The notes: generated by a model not told the origin, from the letters alone. DNA of 38,129 bases from CAZDCZ01 sp964504155 (GCA_964504155.1 CAZDCZ010000021.1:1-38129); one strand, 5' to 3'. Counted from the stretch's first letter, positions 6,914 to 14,806 are shown. Made by a program: numbers and translations.

Positions 6914-6964
6914 TACAAAAAAACAAGTAAAAACAAATAAAGCTGCAATAATTCCAAATACAAA

Positions 6965-6996
6965 AAAACCTTTGAAAATACTATTTTCAAAGGTTT
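6965..6996. terminator. Strong bidirectional terminator
   Basis: AAAACCTTTGAAAA (6965-6978) pairs perfectly with TTTTCAAAGGTTTT (6983-6996) around a loop of about 4 nt, giving A and T runs on both sides. It lies 36 nt beyond the 3' end of the minus-strand tRNA-Pro and is well placed to end that transcript. It can also stop transcription coming from the left. Confidence 0.8.
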
Positions 6997-7032
6997 TGAA
7001 TAAAATAAGTTAAAAATGTTGTTTTTAAATAG

Positions 7033-7107
7033 TCGGGGTGAGAAGATTCGAACTTCCGACCCCGCGCCCCCCAGACGCGTACTCTAACCAAGCTGAGCTA
7101 CACCCCG
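7033..7107 (-). tRNA. tRNA-Pro (anticodon GGG)
   Basis: The minus strand folds into a complete cloverleaf of 75 nt. The acceptor stem is CGGGGTG/CACCCCG with discriminator A, the D-arm lies in GCTCAGCTTGGTTAGAG, and the anticodon stem CGCGT/GCGCG carries the loop CTGGGGG, so the anticodon is GGG (reads CCC and CCU). The T-arm is GGAAG-TTCGAAT-CTTCT. The CCA end is not encoded, so it must be added by an enzyme. A near-perfect promoter lies upstream on the same strand. Confidence 0.96.
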
Positions 7108-7118
7108 AATATGTTATG

Positions 7119-7149
7119 CAAAAATAATTATCTATTAATAATATGCAAA
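7119..7149 (-). promoter_or_regulatory. Consensus promoter of tRNA-Pro
   Basis: Read on the minus strand, the -33 TTTG (7146-7149) is followed after exactly 19 nt by the -7 box TATTTTTG (7119-7126). Both match the Bacteroidota consensus fully. The tRNA 5' end is 12 nt beyond the -7 box. Confidence 0.8.
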
Positions 7150-7150
7150 A

Positions 7151-7179
7151 TTTTACAAAAGATAAATTTGGTATATTTG
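7151..7179 (+). promoter_or_regulatory. trxB promoter
   Basis: The -7 box TATATTTG (7172-7179) matches TAnnTTTG exactly and lies about 60 nt before the trxB start. The -33 region is only a weak T-rich stretch (around 7150-7154). It is back to back with the tRNA-Pro promoter. Confidence 0.6.
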
Positions 7180-7239
7180 TTGAAAGTGAAAAATGTACAT
7201 ATAACAATGTAAATAATTAGATATTTAAATTATAAAAAA

Positions 7240-8229
7240 ATGGCATTATTTAAAAGCATGGAAGATGTGAATGAAAATATCAATCATTCAAGCAAAACTT
7301 CAGAAGTTGAAAAGGTAAAATGTTTAATAATTGGCTCGGGACCGGCAGGATACACAGCTGCTATTTATGCTGCTCGTGCAAATCTTAGTCCTGTTATGTA
7401 CGAAGGCTTAGAGCCAGGTGGACAACTTACTACTACTACAGATATTGATAATTTCCCGGGTTATCCGGAAGGAATAAGTGGTGTTGAAATGATGGAAGAT
7501 TTAAAAAAACAGGCTCAACGATTTGGTACTGATGTAAGATTTGGTATGGTAAGCTCAGTTGATTTTTCAGTAAAACCTCACAAAGTAGTTGTTGATGGAG
7601 AAAAAAATATAGAGACAGAAATTGTTATAATTGCTACAGGAGCAACAGCAAAATATTTAGGCTTAGAATCGGAGAATAAATTTAAAGGTCAAGGAGTTTC
7701 TGCTTGTGCTACATGCGATGGTTTCTTTTATAAAGGAAAAGATGTTATTGTTGTTGGAGGGGGCGATACTGCTGCCGAAGAAGCTACATATCTTGCCGGA
7801 ATTTGTAATAAGGTATATCTTGTTGTAAGAAAAAATTATATGCGTGCTTCAAAAGCAATGATCGAACGTGTTGAAAATACAAAGAATATCGAAATATTAT
7901 ACGAGCATAACACAAAAGAAATTGTTGGTGATATGAGCGGAGTGACAGGCGCAATTTTAATAAACGGAAAAGACGAAGAAGTAAAAATTGATATTCATGG
8001 ATTTTTCTTAGCTATTGGTCATCATCCAAATTCTGATGTGTTTAGTAAATATATAGATACCGACGATGTTGGTTATATTAAAACAATACCGGGGACATCA
8101 AAAACTAATGTGGAAGGGGTGTTTGTTTGTGGAGATGTAATGGACCCTGATTATCGTCAAGCAATTACTGCAGCAGGCTCAGGATGTAAAGCCGCGATGG
8201 ATGCAGAAAGGTATTATTCTTCAATTTAA
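7240..8229 (+). CDS. trxB: Thioredoxin-disulfide reductase
   Basis: This FAD flavoenzyme moves electrons from NADPH to thioredoxin in the cytoplasm. The 329-aa sequence has the FAD-binding GSGPAGYTAA (about residues 32-41), the redox-active CATC (Cys156 and Cys159), the NADPH-binding GGGDTAAEEA (about 173-182) and the C-terminal FAD motif VFVCGDVMD (about 294-302). Compared with E. coli TrxB it has about 20 to 25 extra residues at the N-terminus, charged and without a signal peptide. It has its own promoter and terminator and is convergent with the alpha-oxoamine synthase gene. Confidence 0.96.
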   Translation: MALFKSMEDVNENINHSSKTSEVEKVKCLIIGSGPAGYTAAIYAARANLSPVMYEGLEPGGQLTTTTDIDNFPGYPEGISGVEMMEDLKKQAQRFGTDVRFGMVSSVDFSVKPHKVVVDGEKNIETEIVIIATGATAKYLGLESENKFKGQGVSACATCDGFFYKGKDVIVVGGGDTAAEEATYLAGICNKVYLVVRKNYMRASKAMIERVENTKNIEILYEHNTKEIVGDMSGVTGAILINGKDEEVKIDIHGFFLAIGHHPNSDVFSKYIDTDDVGYIKTIPGTSKTNVEGVFVCGDVMDPDYRQAITAAGSGCKAAMDAERYYSSI

Positions 8230-8250
8230 TTTGTTCGAAAACTAAATAAT

Positions 8251-8279
8251 AAAAAAGGTGTCATATTGACACCTTTTTT
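8251..8279. terminator. Bidirectional terminator between convergent genes
   Basis: AAAAAAGGTGTCA (8251-8263) pairs perfectly with TGACACCTTTTTT (8267-8279) around a 3-nt loop. It serves trxB on the plus strand and the alpha-oxoamine synthase gene on the minus strand. Confidence 0.9.
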
Positions 8280-8300
8280 ATTATATGTAATGTAAAATAA

Positions 8301-9545
8301 TTAGTTGACACTAGCAATTTTATCTGTTTCGTATTCGCCGGCATCTAGTTTCTTTTTAACTTCTTTAAATGCCTTAATAGTGTATTCTACATCTTCAAGC
8401 GAGTGTGTAGCTGTTGGTATTAATCTTATTAATAATTGTCCTTTTGGAATTACAGGATAAACAACAATAGAACAGAAAATATTATAATTTTCTCTTAAAT
8501 CCATTGTGATATTTGTTCCTTCATAAACTTTACCTGAGAAATAAACAGGAGTTACAGGAGATTCAGTTACTCCGATATTTAATCCGGCTTCTTTAAGACC
8601 TTTTTGCAAAGCTCTAGTAATTATCCAAAGTTTATCTTTAAGCTGAGTTTCTTTTTTTAGTAATTCTAATCGTTTTATTGCACCAACTACCATAGGCATA
8701 GGTAATGCTTTAGCAAAAGTTTGCGAACGCATATTGTATCTAAGATAATTTACAATTTCTTCGTTAGAAGCAACAAAAGCACCTATTCCTGCCATTGCTT
8801 TTGCAAAAGTTGCAAAATATACATCAATTTTATCTTGTACTCCGAAATGTTCACCGGTACCGGCTCCTGTTTTTCCCATAGTACCAAAACCATGAGCATC
8901 GTCAACCAATAATCTGAAACTGAACTCGTCTTTTAAATCAGTAATATCTTTTAAGGCTCCTAGGTCGCCTGCCATTCCAAAAACACCTTCTGTGATAACT
9001 AAAATTCCACCATCATTTTTTTCGGCAAGTTTAGTTGCTCGTTTTAATTGTATTTTTAAATTCTCAATATCGTTATGTGGAAAAACATAGCGTTTACCCA
9101 TATGTAATCTTAAACCATCGAGAATACAAGCATGAGCTTCTGAATCGTAAACAACAACATCGTTTCTATTTACTAAAGCATCGATAATAGAAACCATTCC
9201 TTGGTAACCATAGTTTAGAAGAAAAGCATCAGGTTTTCCGACAAATTCAGCAAGTTCTCTTTCAAGTTCTTCGTGTTTACTAGTTTGTCCCGACATCATT
9301 CTTGCACCCATAGGATAAGCTAAGCCCCATTCTTTAGCAGCTTCAGCATCAGCTTTTCTTACTTCAGGATGATTTGCTAAACCAATATAATTGTTTAAAC
9401 TCCAAGTTAAAACTTCTTTCCCTCTAAATTTCATTTTAGGACCAATTTCACCTTCTAGTTTTGGAAAAGCAAAATAACCATGAGCTTCATCCATATATTG
9501 ACCAATATTCCCTTTATTTGTTTTTATTTTATCAAATATATCCAC
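8301..9545 (-). CDS. Alpha-oxoamine synthase family enzyme, serine-palmitoyltransferase-like
   Basis: This PLP-dependent fold-type I enzyme belongs to the KBL/BioF/SPT family, which joins an amino acid to an acyl thioester with loss of CO2. The 414-aa sequence shows the stacking histidine in EAHACI (His138), the PLP-binding VDDAHG (Asp215, Asp216, His218) and the Schiff-base lysine in ATFAKAMAG (Lys249). Bacteroidota use such enzymes for sphingolipids (serine palmitoyltransferase) or sulfonolipids (cysteate acyltransferase). Sequence reading cannot separate these from 2-amino-3-ketobutyrate ligase or BioF, but no tdh or bio genes are nearby. It is a single-gene unit with a consensus promoter on its own strand and a shared terminator with trxB. 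Confidence 0.85.
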   Translation of the reverse strand: MDIFDKIKTNKGNIGQYMDEAHGYFAFPKLEGEIGPKMKFRGKEVLTWSLNNYIGLANHPEVRKADAEAAKEWGLAYPMGARMMSGQTSKHEELERELAEFVGKPDAFLLNYGYQGMVSIIDALVNRNDVVVYDSEAHACILDGLRLHMGKRYVFPHNDIENLKIQLKRATKLAEKNDGGILVITEGVFGMAGDLGALKDITDLKDEFSFRLLVDDAHGFGTMGKTGAGTGEHFGVQDKIDVYFATFAKAMAGIGAFVASNEEIVNYLRYNMRSQTFAKALPMPMVVGAIKRLELLKKETQLKDKLWIITRALQKGLKEAGLNIGVTESPVTPVYFSGKVYEGTNITMDLRENYNIFCSIVVYPVIPKGQLLIRLIPTATHSLEDVEYTIKAFKEVKKKLDAGEYETDKIASVN

Positions 9546-9579
9546 GTTAATATTGTTTTAGTTAAAAAATAAATTATCG

Positions 9580-9610
9580 CAAATTTAACTTTTTTTAAAA
9601 ATATTACAAA
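9580..9610 (-). promoter_or_regulatory. Consensus promoter of the alpha-oxoamine synthase gene
   Basis: On the minus strand, the -33 TTTG (9607-9610) and the -7 TAAATTTG (9580-9587) are separated by exactly 19 nt, a full match to the Bacteroidota consensus. The start codon (ending at 9545) is 34 nt further on. Confidence 0.8.
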
Positions 9611-9655
9611 CTGTTAAAAATAAATTAAATATTTTATTCGTTAATTGAAATTATA

Positions 9656-9687
9656 TTTCCCCATTTTAAAGTAAAATTGTACATTTG
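9656..9687 (+). promoter_or_regulatory. Promoter of the bamD operon; decides the bamD start
   Basis: The -7 box TACATTTG (9680-9687) matches the consensus exactly, with a partial -33 box TTTC (9656-9659) 20 nt before it. It overlaps the possible TTG start at 9677, so translation must begin downstream of it. Confidence 0.65.
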
Positions 9688-9703
9688 CAAAATGATTAAA
9701 AAT

Positions 9704-10489
9704 ATGAGACGAACAATTCTAATTTTTGCCCTAATAATTTTAGGAGTAACATCGTGTAAATATGAGAAGTTGCTTAAGAGCACAGATTATAAAAATAAAT
9801 ATGATAAAGCTGTAGAATATTATAACGAAGGCGATTATATGCATGCTTCTGGCTTATTCGATCAATTAAGACCTATACTTAGAGCAACAAAATATGCCGA
9901 TACTTTATTTTATTATAATGCTTATTGCAGTTACAATACTAAAGATTATATTTTAGCTGCTCATTATTTTGAAGAGTTTTATAAAACATTTGGAAATAGT
10001 CCATTTGCCGAAGAAGCAGAATTTATGTCTGCCTATTGTACATATAAAATGTCCCCACGAGTAGGTTTAGAACAATCGGCTACATATGGTGCTATAAATA
10101 AGTTGGGATTATTTATTACTCGTCATCCCGATAGTGAAAAAGCCTTTGAATGTAATAATTTGATTATTGAGCTTAAAAATAAATTATCGGAAAAATCATT
10201 CGAGAATGCTAAGTTGTATTATAATATGGGGAAATATAAATCTGCCATAATTGCTTTAAATAATAGTCTTGAAGACTTTCCTGACACAAAATTTCGAGAA
10301 GAAATTATGTTTTTAGTTCTAAAGTCAAACTATTTATTAGCATCGAATAGTGTTATTAGTAAAAAAATTGAAAGATTTCAAGCAACAGTAGATGAATATT
10401 ATTCATTTACTAATGAATTTCCTGAAAGTAAATATAAAAAACAAGCAAAACATATATATAAAGAATCGAATAAAGTTTTAGAAAATTAA
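9704..10489 (+). CDS. bamD: Outer membrane assembly lipoprotein BamD
   Basis: This TPR lipoprotein of the BAM complex, on the inner face of the outer membrane, helps insert beta-barrel proteins. The start is set at ATG 9704: the frame extends to a TTG at 9677 and an ATG at 9692, but the -7 promoter box covers 9680-9687, and only the 9704 start gives a normal lipoprotein signal peptide (MRRTILIFALIILGVTSC, lipid on Cys18). The mature protein of about 243 residues is built of TPR-like helical pairs, including YDKAVEYYNEGDYMHASGLF and DTLFYYNAYCSYNTKDYILA. The residues after Cys18 (KYEK) are not the acidic run linked to surface export, which fits a periplasmic position. It leads an operon with rpoZ, 20 nt downstream. 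Confidence 0.92.
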   Translation: MRRTILIFALIILGVTSCKYEKLLKSTDYKNKYDKAVEYYNEGDYMHASGLFDQLRPILRATKYADTLFYYNAYCSYNTKDYILAAHYFEEFYKTFGNSPFAEEAEFMSAYCTYKMSPRVGLEQSATYGAINKLGLFITRHPDSEKAFECNNLIIELKNKLSEKSFENAKLYYNMGKYKSAIIALNNSLEDFPDTKFREEIMFLVLKSNYLLASNSVISKKIERFQATVDEYYSFTNEFPESKYKKQAKHIYKESNKVLEN

Positions 10490-10509
10490 TTTTTCACAAA
10501 GAATATAAT

Positions 10510-10839
10510 ATGGATTATAAAAAGACTCAAGCATCTCAAACAACAATTACGCGAGATTTATCTGATTTTGATAAAGAAACAGGCAATGTTTACGAATCAT
10601 TAGTTATTATTGCTAAGAGAGGAAATCAGATTGAGAAGGAACTGAAACAAGAATTAAATCAAAAGCTTGACGAATTTGCATCGTATAGTGATAATTTAGA
10701 AGAAGTTTTTGAGAACAGAGAGCAAATAGAGATTTCTAAATTTTATGAAAGACTTCCTAAGCCAATATTAATTGCAATAAAGGAATTTAGAGATGATGAA
10801 ATTTATTATAGAAATCCTATAAATGAAATTAATGAGTAA
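10510..10839 (+). CDS. rpoZ: RNA polymerase omega subunit, Bacteroidota type
   Basis: This 109-aa protein has the omega signature near the N-terminus (TITRDLSDFDKETGNVYESL, then VIIAKRGNQIEKELKQEL), which corresponds to the helix that clamps the C-terminal end of beta-prime. Omega helps assemble the RNA polymerase core. The C-terminal half (KFYERLPKPILIAIKEFRDD) is the Bacteroidota-specific part. It lies between bamD (20 nt upstream) and coaBC (9 nt downstream), a gene order conserved in the phylum, and is co-transcribed with them. Confidence 0.88.
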   Translation: MDYKKTQASQTTITRDLSDFDKETGNVYESLVIIAKRGNQIEKELKQELNQKLDEFASYSDNLEEVFENREQIEISKFYERLPKPILIAIKEFRDDEIYYRNPINEINE

Positions 10840-10848
10840 ATTTAGCCT

Positions 10849-12054
10849 ATGAAGCTAAAAGGGAAAAACATATTATTAGGTATTACCGGAAGTATAGCGG
10901 CTTATAAGGCTGCTATTCTTGTTAGGTTACTTGTTAAAGAAGGTGCAGATGTTAAAGTAGTAATGACAAAACTTGCTAAGGAATTTATTACTCCTTTAAC
11001 AATGGCTACCCTGTCGAAAAATCCTATTCTTGTTGAGTTTTTCGATCCAGAGAATGGACAATGGAATAGCCATGTTGATTTAGGACAATGGGCTGATCTT
11101 TATTTAATTGCTCCTGTTACAGCAAATTCAATAGGAAAGATGGCTCATGGAATAGCCGACAATTTACTGATTACTAGTTATATGTCTGCGAAATGTCAGG
11201 TAATGCTTGCTCCGGCCATGGATTTAGATATGTTTCGGCATCCTGCAAATATCAAGAATCTAGAGATATTAAAATCCTATGGTAATATTGTTGTTGAGCC
11301 ATCTGCGGGAGAATTAGCAAGTGGACTTATTGGTAAAGGAAGGATGGAAGAGCCTGAGATTATTGTAAATAATGTTATAGACTTCTTTTCAAAAAAAAAA
11401 AAAATAGGTAATAAGAAAATTATTATTACCGCAGGTCCAACCTACGAATCTATAGACCCTGTTCGCTTTATAGGGAATTATTCAACCGGGAAGATGGGCT
11501 TTGCTATTGCCGAAGAAATTGCAGAAAATGGTGCCGAAGTAATTTTAATTGCTGGACCAAATAAACTTTCAGTTTCAAATAGTAAAATTATCAAAATCGA
11601 TGTTACTTCAGCAAAACAGATGTTTGAAGAAAGCATCAAATATTTCGATGATGCAGATGCTGCTATTTTAACTGCTGCTGTAAGCGATTTTAAACCGAAA
11701 CATCAATATCAAGAAAAAGTTAAAAGGGGGAAAGATAATTTAAGTATAGAACTTGAACCTACAAAAGATATTGCTGCAACATTAGGTAAGAAAAAATCAG
11801 AAAATCAGATTCTTATTGGTTTCGCTTTGGAAACTCAAAACGAAGTACAGAATGCATTAAAGAAAATAAACAATAAAAATCTAGATTTTATCGTTCTAAA
11901 TTCATTAAAAGATGAGGGAGCAGGTTTTGGATTCGATACAAATAAAATAACAATAATTAATAGTAACGGTAAGCTTAAAAAATTCGATTTGAAATCGAAA
12001 AAAGAAGTAGCTAAAGATATTGTTGAAGAATTAATCTGTATTTTAAAAAAATAA
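10849..12054 (+). CDS. coaBC: Bifunctional phosphopantothenoylcysteine decarboxylase / phosphopantothenate-cysteine ligase
   Basis: CoaBC carries out two steps of coenzyme A synthesis in the cytoplasm: CoaB joins cysteine to 4-phosphopantothenate, and CoaC decarboxylates the product. The N-terminal CoaC flavoprotein domain (about residues 1-180) has GSIAAYK, the catalytic histidine in NSHVDLGQWADL and the PAMDLDM loop. In the substrate-lid segment SAGELASGLIGKGRM, the position of the E. coli lid cysteine appears to be Ser. The CoaB domain (about 188-401) starts with IIITAGPTYESIDPVRFI and includes NYSTGKMG. The two are joined by a lysine-rich linker encoded by 14 consecutive A bases (11391-11404). 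A one-base slip in either direction there reaches a stop at once. It starts 9 nt after rpoZ. Confidence 0.95.
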   Translation: MKLKGKNILLGITGSIAAYKAAILVRLLVKEGADVKVVMTKLAKEFITPLTMATLSKNPILVEFFDPENGQWNSHVDLGQWADLYLIAPVTANSIGKMAHGIADNLLITSYMSAKCQVMLAPAMDLDMFRHPANIKNLEILKSYGNIVVEPSAGELASGLIGKGRMEEPEIIVNNVIDFFSKKKKIGNKKIIITAGPTYESIDPVRFIGNYSTGKMGFAIAEEIAENGAEVILIAGPNKLSVSNSKIIKIDVTSAKQMFEESIKYFDDADAAILTAAVSDFKPKHQYQEKVKRGKDNLSIELEPTKDIAATLGKKKSENQILIGFALETQNEVQNALKKINNKNLDFIVLNSLKDEGAGFGFDTNKITIINSNGKLKKFDLKSKKEVAKDIVEELICILKK

Positions 12055-12070
12055 CAGCAAATATTTATTT

Positions 12071-12976
12071 ATGCTTAAAAGATTTATATTAATAGTATTA
12101 TTAATTGCTTATAGTGTTGTTTCTGTTTATTCGCAGGAATTAAGATGTAATATTCAAGTTGTTTCATCGCAAATTCAGGGAACTAACAAACAAGTTTTTC
12201 AAACATTGCAAAGCGAGCTTTTTGAGTTTATGAATAATCGCATTTGGACAAATAATTCATTCACTAACGAAGAAAGGATAGAGTGTACAATATTAATTAA
12301 TTTACAAGAACATTCGGGTGACGAATTCAAGGGAAGTATTCAAATTCAATCGCGAAGACCTGTTTATAATTCTTCTTATAATTCTCCTTTATTTAATTAT
12401 AAAGACAACGATTTTAAATTCCGATATGTAGAGTTCGAACCATTAGAATTTACTTTAAATGAACATAAATCAAACCTAACATCAGTTTTAGCTTATTATG
12501 CCTTTATTGTAATTGGTTTAGATTATGACTCGTTTTCGTTATATGGGGGAGAAGAATTTTATAGTAGTGCACAACAGATTGTTAATAATGCGCAAAATAC
12601 TCCTGAAAAAGGATGGAAAGCATACGAAAGTCGCAAAAATAGATATTGGTTAATAGAAAATATTCGTAGTGAGAAGTACAAAAAAATACGAGAATTTAGT
12701 TATAAATATCATCGTTTAGGATTAGATATAATGAATAGTGATGTTGCAAAAGGGAGAGAAGAAATTGCTGAAGATTTAAAAATTTTACAAAAATTGTTTA
12801 GACAAAAACCTGATCCTTTTATGTTTTATTTCAATTTATTTATCGGAACAAAATCCGATGAGTTTGTTCATGTCTTTTCTGAATCGTATCAATCCGAAGC
12901 CGATAGGGTATATAACATTTTAACAGAAATAGATCCTGTAAGAGCCAATAAGTACACTAAAATTAAGAAGCAATAA
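12071..12976 (+). CDS. porD: DUF4835 family protein (T9SS-associated PorD type)
   Basis: This 301-aa exported protein has a cleavable signal peptide (MLKRFILIVLLIAYSVVSVY, cut near SQ). The mature part starts ELRCNIQVVSSQIQGTNKQV and contains the family-like features NRIWTNNSFTNEERIECTI and LTSVLAYYAFIVIGLDYDSF. I recognise it as DUF4835, annotated in related genomes as the T9SS-related protein PorD; its exact function is not well established. It lies 16 nt after coaBC in the conserved bamD-rpoZ-coaBC-DUF4835-recN order. The presence of a T9SS cargo at 31081-34830 is consistent with a working T9SS in this organism. No lipobox is seen. Confidence 0.78.
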   Translation: MLKRFILIVLLIAYSVVSVYSQELRCNIQVVSSQIQGTNKQVFQTLQSELFEFMNNRIWTNNSFTNEERIECTILINLQEHSGDEFKGSIQIQSRRPVYNSSYNSPLFNYKDNDFKFRYVEFEPLEFTLNEHKSNLTSVLAYYAFIVIGLDYDSFSLYGGEEFYSSAQQIVNNAQNTPEKGWKAYESRKNRYWLIENIRSEKYKKIREFSYKYHRLGLDIMNSDVAKGREEIAEDLKILQKLFRQKPDPFMFYFNLFIGTKSDEFVHVFSESYQSEADRVYNILTEIDPVRANKYTKIKKQ

Positions 12977-12996
12977 TTTTCTTTCAATAATTTTCG

Positions 12997-13020
12997 ATAT
13001 TTGCTTAATCTAGCAAATAT
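12997..13020. promoter_or_regulatory. Perfect hairpin upstream of recN
   Basis: ATATTTGCT (12997-13005) and AGCAAATAT (13012-13020) are exact inverted repeats around a 6-nt loop. No U-tract follows directly, so it is not a clear terminator. It could be an operator or an RNA stem between DUF4835 and recN. It also covers the TTG at 13001. Confidence 0.4.
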
Positions 13021-13052
13021 TAATAATAATGTAATATTCATATTTTTTTCTT

Positions 13053-13060
13053 TAGATTTG
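13053..13060 (+). promoter_or_regulatory. Candidate -7 box of recN
   Basis: TAGATTTG matches TAnnTTTG exactly and lies 24 nt before the recN ATG at 13085. No TTTG is seen at the expected -33 position. Confidence 0.45.
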
Positions 13061-13084
13061 TATAGTTATTATAATAAAAAAACA

Positions 13085-14740
13085 ATGCTACAATCTCTTA
13101 CAATTCGAAATTATGCACTTATAGATTCCCTTGATATTGATTTTTTCGATGGTTTGTCGGTAATTACCGGAGAAACAGGAGCAGGGAAATCAGTATTATT
13201 AGGCGCTCTTGGATTAATATTGGGACATAGAGCAGATACAAGTGTGCTAAAAGATAAGGAGAAGAAGTGTTTTGTTGAAGCAAGGTTTAAAATTAGCAAA
13301 TTATCATTGAAATATTTTTTCGACGAGAATGATTTAGATTACGAAGATATTACAACAATTAGAAGAGAAATGAATAGCAATGGTAAATCTCGCGCTTTTA
13401 TTAACGATACTCCGGTTAATATTAGAGAATTGAAGATTATTGGAGCAAAATTAGTTGACATTCATTCTCAACATCAGAATTTATTGCTCGAAGATGACAC
13501 TTTCCAATTAAATGTACTTGATACGTTTGCCAGAAATGATGAAATTTTTGAAAATTATTATATAATTTATAAAAAGTATAAGATTCTTAAGAAACAATAT
13601 CAAAATCTATATGAGAATGCGCAAAAATCACAAAGCGATTTAGATTATTTAAAATTTCAGTTTGAACAATTAGAGAATGCTAATTTAAAAAATGGAGAAC
13701 AAAAAGCTTTAGAATACGAATTAGAAGAGCTAAACCATACCGAAGAGATAAAACAAAATCTTGCTAATGCCCATAAGATATTAACCGATGAACAAATATC
13801 TGTAGTTGATAATCTGAAATTGGTTAAAGATTCTGTACAATCGATTGTTAAATTTTTTCCAAAAACAGAAGATATTTTCACTCGATTAGAAAGCACTTAT
13901 ATTGAAATACAGGATATTACAAACGAAATTGATGTGCTTGCAGAAAATGTCGAACATGACCCCAATAGAATTGAATTTATTCGCGAACGATTAGATACAA
14001 TTTATTCCTTGCAACAAAAACATAATGTAAATTCTGTTGAAAATTTACTGCTGATAAAAGAAAAATTAGAATTGGAAATATCAAAAATCGATTCTTATGA
14101 TTTCGAATTAAATAAATTAGAGAAAGAGTTAAAATCTGTTGAAAATAGTCTTGAGCAGATATCAAATATGCTTACAGAAAGTCGGTTAAATGTGTTTGAT
14201 GATATAGAAAATAAAATTATCGAAAGTCTGATTACATTAGGAATAAAAAATGCAGCATTCAAAATATCGCATAAATTATCAAACAATTATACAGTAAATG
14301 GGAAAGATATTATTGAATTTAATTTTTCTGCAAATAAAAATACCGACTTGCAATTACTTTCAAAAGTTGCATCAGGGGGAGAATTGTCGCGTTTAATGCT
14401 TAGTCTTAAGTCTATTATAGCAGAAAAAGACGATTTTCCAACAATTATTCTCGACGAGATTGATACAGGAACATCAGGAGAAATTGCCGACAAAATGGGA
14501 AGCATTATGAAACGAATGTCGATGAAAATGCAAGTAATTGCTATTACTCATCTGGCACAAATAGCAAGTAAAGGTAATAAGCATTATTTAGTTTATAAAG
14601 AAGATAATGAAACTTCAACTTACACCGATATAAAATTACTTAATAATAAAGAGCGAGTTCTCGAATTAGCCAAAATGCTTAGTGGCGAAAATCTATCGGA
14701 TGCTGCAATTCAAAATGCAAAAGTACTTTTGGAACAATAA
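13085..14740 (+). CDS. recN: DNA repair protein RecN
   Basis: RecN is an SMC-like ATPase acting in double-strand break repair by recombination. The start is placed at ATG 13085. The frame runs back to a TTG at 13001, but that codon sits in a hairpin and upstream of a candidate -7 box, and family members begin MLQSLTIRNYALID as here. The 551-aa product (E. coli RecN has 553) has Walker A GETGAGKS (about residues 29-36), a long coiled-coil centre with many K, E, L and N residues, the signature ASGGELSRLMLSLK, Walker B TIILDEIDTGTSG and the H-loop AITHLAQIASKG. It may be transcribed from its own promoter as well as from bamD. Confidence 0.95.
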   Translation: MLQSLTIRNYALIDSLDIDFFDGLSVITGETGAGKSVLLGALGLILGHRADTSVLKDKEKKCFVEARFKISKLSLKYFFDENDLDYEDITTIRREMNSNGKSRAFINDTPVNIRELKIIGAKLVDIHSQHQNLLLEDDTFQLNVLDTFARNDEIFENYYIIYKKYKILKKQYQNLYENAQKSQSDLDYLKFQFEQLENANLKNGEQKALEYELEELNHTEEIKQNLANAHKILTDEQISVVDNLKLVKDSVQSIVKFFPKTEDIFTRLESTYIEIQDITNEIDVLAENVEHDPNRIEFIRERLDTIYSLQQKHNVNSVENLLLIKEKLELEISKIDSYDFELNKLEKELKSVENSLEQISNMLTESRLNVFDDIENKIIESLITLGIKNAAFKISHKLSNNYTVNGKDIIEFNFSANKNTDLQLLSKVASGGELSRLMLSLKSIIAEKDDFPTIILDEIDTGTSGEIADKMGSIMKRMSMKMQVIAITHLAQIASKGNKHYLVYKEDNETSTYTDIKLLNNKERVLELAKMLSGENLSDAAIQNAKVLLEQ

Positions 14741-14750
14741 TCACAGAAAT

Positions 14751-14779
14751 TACAGTATTAAATGCTGTACATATTTTTG
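14751..14779 (+). promoter_or_regulatory. fabI promoter with an adjoining weak hairpin
   Basis: The -7 box TATTTTTG (14772-14779) matches the consensus and lies 27 nt before fabI. Just before it, TACAGTA (14751-14757) and TGCTGTA (14763-14769) form a 7-bp stem with one wobble, which may weakly end the recN transcript. No -33 TTTG is clear. Confidence 0.45.
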
Positions 14780-14806
14780 TAAAAAAATCATATAAAAAAT
14801 AATCTT

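Larger units (their letters stand above)
6401..7032. other. Gene-poor, repeat-rich boundary region
   Basis: No complete gene is seen in these 632 bases. They hold three REP-like hairpins (6417-6443, 6530-6552, 6608-6632), another perfect hairpin (6448-6467), a decayed coding remnant (about 6638-6792), a 13-bp direct repeat (6880-6892 and 6901-6913) and a strong terminator (6965-6996). The region separates the AT-rich peptide cassette from the housekeeping genes that begin with tRNA-Pro and trxB. Confidence 0.7.

Noticed and set aside
7025..7207. A 60-codon minus-strand ORF
   Set aside because: It overlaps the tRNA-Pro gene and its promoter, and its translation is the tRNA sequence read as protein.
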